This document shows positions 7,376 through 12,716 of a stretch of DNA of 24,678 nt, piece after piece (the first letter of the stretch is position 1; each line of letters opens with the position of its first letter). Below the pieces are notes generated by a model. It was not told where the DNA came from, did no database searches, and worked only from the letters and a program-made list of their open reading frames with translations. Source of the DNA: Streptomyces sp. NRRL S-118 (GTDB lineage Bacteria; Actinomycetota; Actinomycetes; Streptomycetales; Streptomycetaceae); assembly GCF_000716335.1 (NCBI RefSeq), contig NZ_KL591005.1:5983-30660 (forward strand), in the 5' to 3' direction. Both the position numbers and the translations under genes were made by a program.

Positions 7376-7621
7376 TCAGTGGTTGACGGACGTGTTGCCG
7401 AAGGCCGGGTTCAGGGCGCCGATCACGTTGACGCTGTTGCCGTTGACGTTCACCGGGACGTGGACCGGGGCCTGGATCAGGTTGCCGGAGCCGACACCGG
7501 GGGAGCCGATGGCGGCGCCGTCCGCGTGCGCGCCGGAGGTGGCGGACGCGGCACCCGCGGCGGCGGCGACGAGCCCACCGGCGACCATGGTGATGGCAGC
7601 GGCCTTCTTCAGGTTCTTCAC
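7376..7621 (-). CDS. chpE: Short chaplin ChpE
   Basis: An 81-aa secreted short chaplin. Chaplins coat aerial hyphae and spores as amyloid-like surfactant films. A basic start (VKNLKKAA) and hydrophobic segment (about 7-27) form a signal peptide with likely cleavage at ASA-T near residue 27. The chaplin domain follows: GSPGVGSGNLIQAP (39-52), HVPVNVNGNSVNVIGALNPAFGN (54-76) and a terminal VNH. The two cysteines of other short chaplins are absent, a known hallmark of ChpE. The start is GTG at 7621 with GGAGG 9 nt upstream. The gene lies just downstream of a two-component system on the same strand, 121 bp after it. Confidence 0.94.
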   Translation of the reverse strand: MKNLKKAAAITMVAGGLVAAAAGAASATSGAHADGAAIGSPGVGSGNLIQAPVHVPVNVNGNSVNVIGALNPAFGNTSVNH

Positions 7622-7645
7622 TTCGGGAATCCTCCGTTGGACGTC

Positions 7646-7665
7646 GCTGCGGAGATCACCGCAGC
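7646..7665 (-). promoter_or_regulatory. Hairpin in the chpE leader
   Basis: GCTGCGG (7646-7652) and CCGCAGC (7659-7665) form a perfect 7-bp stem with a 6-nt loop, about 25 nt before the chpE start. No T-tract follows. It may be a leader hairpin of chpE or the 3' end of the kinase-regulator transcript. Confidence 0.4.
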
Positions 7666-7714
7666 ACGTCCTGGAGAACGGCCGTGCGCCACCGAGGTTG
7701 CGCCGAGCGGATGA

Positions 7715-7732
7715 CATACACACGACGGTATG
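7715..7732. promoter_or_regulatory. Inverted repeat upstream of chpE
   Basis: CATAC (7715-7719) and GTATG (7728-7732) with an 8-bp spacer lie between the response-regulator stop and the chpE start. The location suits a regulator site for chpE, possibly of the adjacent response regulator, but the half-sites are short and chance is not excluded. Confidence 0.3.
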
Positions 7733-7742
7733 AATCTCCGAC

Positions 7743-8426
7743 TTATTTGGCCGGGCCGGTTGACCATCCGGTCACGCCGTGGCGCACGGCCCACAGCGCC
7801 GCCTGTGTGCGGTCCGCGAGGTCCAGCTTCATCAGGATGTTCGACACGTGGGTCTTCACCGTCTTCTCCGAGAGGACCAGCGCGCGGGCGATCTCGCGGT
7901 TCGAGCGGCCGTCGGCGATCAGTCCCAGCACCTCACGCTCGCGCTCGGTGAGGGTGCCGCCGCGTCCCGTGCCGCCGTTCCCCTCGTCCTGGCTGAGGAG
8001 GGCGACGGCCACCTCCGGCTGGAGCAGGACGTGCCCGGCGTGGACCGAGCGGATGGCGCCGGCCAGCGCGTCGGGGTCGACGTCCTTGTAGACGTATCCG
8101 GAGGCCCCCGCGCGCAGGGCGGGCACCACCGTGCGCTGCTCCGTGAAGCTGGTGACGATCAGCACCTTCGCGGGGTTGTCCAGCTCCCGCAGCTTGCGCA
8201 GGGCCTCGATGCCGTCCATGCCCGGCATCTTGACGTCCATGAGGACCACGTCCGGGCGGAGCTCCTCCGCGCGGGCCACGCCCTCGGCGCCGTCGGCCGC
8301 CTCACCGACGACCTCGATGTCGTCCTGCACCTCCAGGAACGTGCGCAGTCCGCGGCGGACCACCTGGTGGTCGTCGACCAGCAGGACGCGGATCCCCGTC
8401 CTCGTACGGGGCGCTGCCTCAGCCAC
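7743..8426 (-). CDS. LuxR/NarL-type response regulator
   Basis: A 227-aa DNA-binding response regulator. The receiver domain (about 12-128) has VDDH (17-20), the phosphoacceptor Asp64 in LMDVKMPGMDG, a Thr/Ser at TSF (92-94) and Lys114 in YKD. The LuxR-type helix-turn-helix (about 158-218) carries LTEREREVLGLIADGRSNREIA and SEKTVKTHVSNILMKL. The GTG start at 8426 has GGAGGT 5 nt upstream and lies inside the last 8 bp of the kinase gene (GTGGCTGA), so translation is coupled. It is the cognate partner of that kinase. Its gene ends 121 bp before chpE, which makes chpE a possible target. Confidence 0.96.
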   Translation of the reverse strand: MAEAAPRTRTGIRVLLVDDHQVVRRGLRTFLEVQDDIEVVGEAADGAEGVARAEELRPDVVLMDVKMPGMDGIEALRKLRELDNPAKVLIVTSFTEQRTVVPALRAGASGYVYKDVDPDALAGAIRSVHAGHVLLQPEVAVALLSQDEGNGGTGRGGTLTEREREVLGLIADGRSNREIARALVLSEKTVKTHVSNILMKLDLADRTQAALWAVRHGVTGWSTGPAK

Positions 8427-9585
8427 CAGGGACCTCCATCTCGATCGTGGTGCCCTTGCCGGGCTCGGACTGGACCGTGAGCGTGCCGCCGACGCCGCCC
8501 GCCCGGTCCCGCATGGAGACCAGGCCCAGGTGGCGGCCCGCCCTGCGGACCGCGCGCGGCTCGAACCCCTTGCCGTCGTCGGTGACGCTGAGCACCGCGC
8601 CCTGGCCGCGCCGCACCAAGGAGACGGCCACCTGATCGGCGCCGGAGTGGCGCAGTGCGTTGTGGAGGGCTTCCTGGGCGACGCGCAGCACGGCCTCCTC
8701 CTGCGCGGCCGGCAGGGCCCGTATCCCGCAGCTGTCGAAGGTGACGCGCGCGCTGTGGGCGCGGTCCAGGACCTGCACCTGGGTGCGGAGGGTGTGGACG
8801 AGCCCGTCCTCGTCGAGGGCGGCGGGGCGCAGCTCGACCACCGCGGCGCGCAACTCGTCCGCCGCCTCGGCGGCGAGCGCGGCGACCTGCTGGAGCTCCC
8901 CCTTGGCGCGGGCCGGGTCCCGGTCGACGAGCGCCGAGGCCGCCTGGGCCGTCAGCCGCAGGGAGAAGAGCTTCTGGCTCACGGCGTCGTGCAGCTCGTG
9001 CGCGAGGCGGGAGCGCTCCTCGGCGATGGTGAGCTCGCGGCTGCGCTCGTACAGCCGCGCGTTGGTGAGGGCGATCGCGGCGTGCTGGGCGAGGATGCCG
9101 AGCAGTTCCTCGTCGTCCTCGGTGAAGCCGCAGCCTCCCTCGGCGCGCGCGGGCCCGGAACAGCGCTTGTTGGCGAGGAACAGGGCGCCGATCGTCTCGT
9201 CGCCGTCACGGATCGGCAGGCCCAGGAAGTCCGACATCTCGGGGTGGGCGGCCGGCCAGCCCTCGAAGCGGGGGTCCTGGCGGACGTCGGCGAGGCGCTC
9301 CGGCCGGGCCTCGTGGAGCATCGCGGCGAGGATGCCGTGCTGGCGGGGCAGCGGGCCGATCGCCTTCCACTGCTCGTCGCTCACCCCGTCCACGACGAAC
9401 TGGGCGAAGCCCCCGTGGTCGTCCGGAACGCCCAGGGCTGCGTATTCGGCGTCGAGCAGCTCGCGCGCCGAGGCGACGATCGTCTTGAGGACGTCGCGGA
9501 CCTCCAGGTGCCTGCTCATCGCGAGCAGGGCCGTGCTCACGGCGGCGAGGCCGGAACGGGGCGGACGCTCTCGTCGATCGGTCAT
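8419..9585 (-). CDS. Soluble GAF-domain sensor histidine kinase (HisKA_3)
   Basis: A 388-aa cytosolic NarL-family histidine kinase. A GAF sensor domain (about 28-178) is followed by the HisKA_3 dimerisation domain with the phosphoacceptor His199 in RLAHELHDAVSQ, then a HATPase domain with the N-box EALHNALRHS (305-314) and G-boxes DDGKGF (336-341) and GLVSMRDR (354-361). There are no membrane segments, so the signal is intracellular. The GAF C-terminal part has an insertion with Cys142 and Cys152, which could be redox-active. The start is ATG 9585, without a Shine-Dalgarno but with TACCGT ending 6 nt upstream. It forms an 8-bp overlapping pair with the response regulator. Confidence 0.95.
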   Translation of the reverse strand: MTDRRERPPRSGLAAVSTALLAMSRHLEVRDVLKTIVASARELLDAEYAALGVPDDHGGFAQFVVDGVSDEQWKAIGPLPRQHGILAAMLHEARPERLADVRQDPRFEGWPAAHPEMSDFLGLPIRDGDETIGALFLANKRCSGPARAEGGCGFTEDDEELLGILAQHAAIALTNARLYERSRELTIAEERSRLAHELHDAVSQKLFSLRLTAQAASALVDRDPARAKGELQQVAALAAEAADELRAAVVELRPAALDEDGLVHTLRTQVQVLDRAHSARVTFDSCGIRALPAAQEEAVLRVAQEALHNALRHSGADQVAVSLVRRGQGAVLSVTDDGKGFEPRAVRRAGRHLGLVSMRDRAGGVGGTLTVQSEPGKGTTIEMEVPGG

Positions 9586-9591
9586 GTGTTC

Positions 9592-9597
9592 ACGGTA
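9592..9597 (-). promoter_or_regulatory. -10 box giving a leaderless kinase mRNA
   Basis: On the minus strand TACCGT, then GAACAC, then the ATG at 9585. No Shine-Dalgarno is present. Transcription would start at or next to the A of the ATG. Confidence 0.45.
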
Positions 9598-9714
9598 CCG
9601 GCGGGGTGTGACCGTGCGTATCGGACCGGGGACCGCCGTCACCCGGGGCCGCAGGACTAGGTCGAAGTTCCCTGCCCGGACGGGGCCGGCGCACGAGGTG
9701 GAGGCAGGGCCCGG

Positions 9715-9743
9715 CGTTCGACGCTGGACGCATCCGTTCGACG
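9715..9743. repeat. Two CGTTCGACG direct repeats upstream of the SDR gene
   Basis: CGTTCGACG occurs at 9715-9723 and 9735-9743, 20 bp apart (two helical turns), just ahead of the SDR start and within the gap shared with the divergent kinase. It could be a tandem regulator site; that is inference from spacing alone. Confidence 0.35.
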
Positions 9744-9759
9744 AAGGGATGTGGAGATC

Positions 9760-10461
9760 ATGGCTGTCGCGATCGTCACCGGTGCTTCCAGGGGGCTGGG
9801 GCGGGCACTCGCCGCGGCACTCGCCGGTGAGGGGTGGGACCTGGTGCTCGACGCCAGGAACGCCGGCGCGCTGGAGGATGCCGCCGGTCAGGCGCGGGCG
9901 CGCGGGACGCGGGTGGTGGCGGTGCCGGGGGACGTCACGGACGCGGCGCACCGGGCGCGACTGGTGGCCGCCGCGCGGGAGCTGGGCGGGCTGGACCTGC
10001 TGGTGAGCAACGCCAGCGCGCTGGGCGCCGAGCCCCTCGTACGGCTGGACGCGCTGCCCCTGGCGGGGCTGCGGACCGCGTTGGAGACCAATGCGGTCGC
10101 CGCGCTCGGTCTCGTGCAGGAGGCCTTGCCGCTGCTGCGGGCGAGCGGGTACGGCGGGACGGTGATCGTGGTCAGCTCGGACGCGGCGGTGGAGGCGTAC
10201 GAGACCTGGGGCGGGTACGGGGCTTCCAAGGCGGCGCTGGACCGGCTGGCGGCGGTGCTCGGCGTGGAGGAGCCGGGCCTGCGGGTGTGGTCCGTGGACC
10301 CGGGCGACATGCGGACCGATCTGTACGCGGCCGCCGTGCCGGACGACGACGATCCGCGTCCCGCGCCGGAGACGGTGGTCCCGGCCTTCCTGCGGCTGCT
10401 TCGCGAGCGGCCGGTGAGCGGGCGCTGCACGGCGTCCTCGCTGCTGGAGGCGGACGCATGA
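9760..10461 (+). CDS. Short-chain dehydrogenase/reductase (SDR)
   Basis: A 233-aa classical SDR, predicted NAD(P)H-dependent oxidoreductase. The Rossmann motif TGASRGLG (7-14), NAS (84-86) in place of the usual NAG, the catalytic Ser139/140 and Tyr153-x3-Lys157 (YGASK) are present, and PGDMRT follows. The ATG at 9760 is chosen because the Rossmann strand begins at once; an in-frame GTG at 9751 is an alternative. The stop overlaps the next start as ATGA, so it is translationally coupled to the QueA-like gene and the two probably act in one pathway. The substrate cannot be read from the sequence. Confidence 0.9.
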   Translation: MAVAIVTGASRGLGRALAAALAGEGWDLVLDARNAGALEDAAGQARARGTRVVAVPGDVTDAAHRARLVAAARELGGLDLLVSNASALGAEPLVRLDALPLAGLRTALETNAVAALGLVQEALPLLRASGYGGTVIVVSSDAAVEAYETWGGYGASKAALDRLAAVLGVEEPGLRVWSVDPGDMRTDLYAAAVPDDDDPRPAPETVVPAFLRLLRERPVSGRCTASSLLEADA

Positions 10462-11561
10462 CCGTGCTGGGCGCGCTGCGGGTACCGGACGAGCTCTGCG
10501 CACGGGTGCCCGCTGAGGAGCGGGGGCGCGGGCGGGACGACGTGCGGTTGCTGGTCTCGCGCGGGGTCACCGTGTCGCACCACGCGTTCGGCGAGCTGCC
10601 CGGGCTGCTGCGGCCCGGGGACGTGCTGGTGGTGAACACCTCCACGACCTTGGCGGCGGCCGTCGGCGGGCGGCTGGGCACCGACGCCGTGGTGGTGCAC
10701 TTCTCGACGTACGGGGACGACGGGCGGTGGGCCGTGGAGCTGCGTGCGCCCGACGGGCGGGGCAGTACGCGACCGCGTCCGGGAGGACCGGTGGGCGGGG
10801 TCGTACGGCTGCCGGGCGGCGCACGGCTCGTCCTGGAGGAACCGCTGGTGCCCGGAGCGGCGCGGTTGTGGTGGGCGTCGGTGTCGGTCCCGGCGCCCGG
10901 CGGCGGGCCCCGCGGCCTGCCGGGCGGTGTGCCGGGACTGCTGGCGCGGTACGGGCGGCCCGTCCGGTACGGGTACACCGAGCGCGACCAGCCGCTGGCC
11001 GCCTACCAGACCGTCTTCGCCCGGCCCTCCCCCGATGGCGCCGGGTCGGCGGAGATGCCGAGCGCGGGGCGGCCCTTCACGGCGGGGACGGTCGCGGAGC
11101 TGGTGAGCCGGGGCGTGCGGTTCGCACCGGTGACGCTCCATACGGGAGTGGCGTCCGCGGAGGCGCACGAACCGCCGTACCCGGAGCGCTTCGCGGTGCC
11201 GGGGGCGACGGCGTGGCTGGTGAACGCGGCGCGGGCGGGCGGCGGGCGCATCGTCGCCGTCGGGACGACGGCGGTGCGGGCGCTGGAGTCGGCGGTGGGC
11301 GCCGACGGCGTCGTACGGGAGGCGGCGGGGTGGACGGATCTGGTCGTCACGCCGCGGCGCGGGGTGCGGGTCGTCGACGGGCTGCTGACCGGGCTGCACG
11401 AGCCGCGGGCATCGCACCTGCTGATGCTGGAGGCGGTGGCCGGACGGGAGGCGCTGGACCGCGCCTACACCGAGGCGCTGAGCCGTCAGTACCTCTGGCA
11501 CGAGTTCGGCGACGTGCATCTCCTGCTGCCGGAGGAAGGTGCTCGTCGAGCCCTCACGTAG
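10458..11561 (+). CDS. QueA-like protein (diverged SAM:tRNA ribosyltransferase-isomerase family)
   Basis: A 367-aa member of the QueA family. True QueA moves the ribosyl group of S-adenosylmethionine onto preQ1 in tRNA during queuosine synthesis. Homology is clear: LRPGDVLVVN (51-60), AYQTVFA (182-188), a PSAGRPFT block (201-208), VTLHTG (225-230), HEPPYPERF (237-245), VGTTAVRALES (268-278) and VDGLLTGLHEP (306-316). Several signatures differ from canonical QueA: PTAGLHFT has become PSAGRPFT, the NxTRVxxARL stretch reads NTSTTLAAAV, and the segment between VTLHTG and HEPPY is short. No other queuosine gene lies nearby, and it is coupled to an SDR. I therefore call it QueA-like and doubt a standard role. 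Confidence 0.85.
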   Translation: MTVLGALRVPDELCARVPAEERGRGRDDVRLLVSRGVTVSHHAFGELPGLLRPGDVLVVNTSTTLAAAVGGRLGTDAVVVHFSTYGDDGRWAVELRAPDGRGSTRPRPGGPVGGVVRLPGGARLVLEEPLVPGAARLWWASVSVPAPGGGPRGLPGGVPGLLARYGRPVRYGYTERDQPLAAYQTVFARPSPDGAGSAEMPSAGRPFTAGTVAELVSRGVRFAPVTLHTGVASAEAHEPPYPERFAVPGATAWLVNAARAGGGRIVAVGTTAVRALESAVGADGVVREAAGWTDLVVTPRRGVRVVDGLLTGLHEPRASHLLMLEAVAGREALDRAYTEALSRQYLWHEFGDVHLLLPEEGARRALT

Positions 11562-11861
11562 AGCATTGCGTGCGCAACACAAGGTGAGACTGCCTCGTGT
11601 CCGTTGTGAGCCCTCGCATAGGACACAGGTCACTTACGAAGCGCCGTAGTGGATCCGTTAAGACCGAATCATGGCTGGTTGGGGGGTGGTCTTGGGCGAT
11701 TTGTACGGCTTGGCTCCACCTCCTGATCCACTACCCGGCATCGTACGTCACACCTTTGCCACAGGATTTTGCGGCCGCTAAGAATTGCAGCCGTTGCCCG
11801 CCGAGCAGGCGCAGCGCCACCCGGCCTGGCGACGTCCCGCGATTCGAAGAGGTACGACTGC
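11562..11861 (+). promoter_or_regulatory. Structured leader/promoter region of the SLT gene
   Basis: Three hundred bases with no gene, noticeably richer in A+T than the flanks. A perfect 10-bp long-range pairing, GTAGTGGATC (11646-11655) with GATCCACTAC (11725-11734), closes a domain. Inside it AAGACC (11660-11665) pairs with GGTCTT (11688-11693) around a small hairpin (11667-11680). Alternatively 11681-11689 can pair with 11716-11724; this uses the same bases 11688-11689, so the two helices exclude each other. An outer stem (GTGTCC 11597-11602 with GGACAC 11621-11626) lies upstream. This looks like a structured RNA, perhaps a riboswitch, but it lacks the c-di-AMP (ydaO) signature segments. 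No clear -10/-35 pair was recognised. Confidence 0.5.
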
Positions 11862-12596
11862 ATGTCCGCGTTCAACACCCGCCCCGGCTTCAGCCGTCTC
11901 AAGAAGAACCAGAAGAAGCTCTCCCTCGCCGGCGTAGCCGCCATCGGCGCCGTCGCCGTCGGTCTCTCCGCCGTTCCCAGCAACGCCTCCACCGCCGAGA
12001 CCGTCGAGCCGCAGGCGGTCGCCGCCGCCGCCGCTCCGGTCGCGTTCGGTTCGCAGGCCGGCACTCTCAAGGTCAACCTGCACGAGCAGGTCACCAGCAT
12101 CGAGCTCAAGGCCAAGGCCGACGCGGCCGCCGCCGCAAAGGCGAAGGCCGCTGCCGCCGCCAAGGCCAAGGCCGCTGCCGCCGCCAAGGCGAAGGCCCAG
12201 GCCGAGGCCGCCGCGAAGAAGCGCGCCGCCGCCCAGGCCGCCGCCAGCCGCGCCGCCGCCCGCAAGCCGGTGTACGCGAACAACCTCGACGGCTGGATCC
12301 GCGAGGCGCTCGACATCATGAAGAAGCACAACATCCCGGGTACCTACGAGGGCATCCACCGCAACATCATCCGCGAGTCCAGCGGTAACCCGAACGCCAT
12401 CAACAACTGGGACATCAACGCCCGCAACGGTGTCCCGTCGATCGGCCTGCTCCAGGTCATCAAGCCGACGTTCGACGCCTACCACGTCCCCGGCACCAAG
12501 AAGAGCCAGTGGGACCCGGTCGCCAACATCGTCGCCGCCTGCAACTACGCGGCCGACCGCTACGGCTCCATGGACAACGTCAACAGCGCGTACTGA
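11862..12596 (+). CDS. Secreted lytic transglycosylase, SLT domain
   Basis: A 244-aa secreted cell-wall enzyme predicted to cleave the glycan strands of peptidoglycan. A basic start (about 1-20, LKKNQKK) and hydrophobic core (21-38) form the signal peptide, with likely cleavage near Ser-Asn-Ala at 40-42. An Ala/Lys-rich helical linker (about 82-135) follows, built on three 24-bp DNA repeats. The C-terminal SLT domain (about 141-244) has the catalytic Glu172 in NIIRESSGNPNAIN, then GVPSIGLLQVIKPTFDAY (190-207) and the ANIVAACNYAADRYGS end. The ATG at 11862 has AGAGG 9 nt upstream; the longer frame upstream lacks a signal peptide. The preceding 300-bp leader suggests RNA-level control. Confidence 0.92.
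   Translation: MSAFNTRPGFSRLKKNQKKLSLAGVAAIGAVAVGLSAVPSNASTAETVEPQAVAAAAAPVAFGSQAGTLKVNLHEQVTSIELKAKADAAAAAKAKAAAAAKAKAAAAAKAKAQAEAAAKKRAAAQAAASRAAARKPVYANNLDGWIREALDIMKKHNIPGTYEGIHRNIIRESSGNPNAINNWDINARNGVPSIGLLQVIKPTFDAYHVPGTKKSQWDPVANIVAACNYAADRYGSMDNVNSAY
12123..12194 (+). repeat. Three 24-bp tandem repeats in the SLT linker
   Basis: Three consecutive 24-bp units (12123-12146, 12147-12170, 12171-12194) each encode AAAAAKAK, with only third-position changes apart from the first codon. They form a helical spacer between the signal peptide and the catalytic domain, and their copy number may vary between strains. Confidence 0.8.
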
Positions 12597-12649
12597 TACG
12601 CACCGGGACGTCCCCGCGGCACCTGACGGTCCCGAGGCGCACCGATGTG

Positions 12650-12683
12650 GAAGGGCGGCACCCCGTGCGGGGTGCCGCCCTTC
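12650..12683. terminator. Strong terminator between the SLT and FHA-ABC genes
   Basis: A perfect 15-bp stem (12650-12664 with 12669-12683) with a GTGC loop lies between convergent genes, 54 bp after the SLT stop and 34 bp from the FHA-ABC stop. It reads TTC at the plus-strand end and is symmetric enough to serve both directions. Confidence 0.88.
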
Positions 12684-12716
12684 ACGCGCGCGTGGCGCCG
12701 GTGGCGTACGGAGACG

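Noticed and set aside
10458..11561. Annotation as a plain queuosine-synthesis QueA
   Set aside because: Signature motifs are altered and the context is not queuosine-related, so the name is limited to QueA-like.
11562..11861. c-di-AMP (ydaO) riboswitch upstream of the SLT gene
   Set aside because: Expected from rpfA by analogy, but the conserved GGGGUGAAUC-like and CCCGUCAGCUAACC-like segments are absent.
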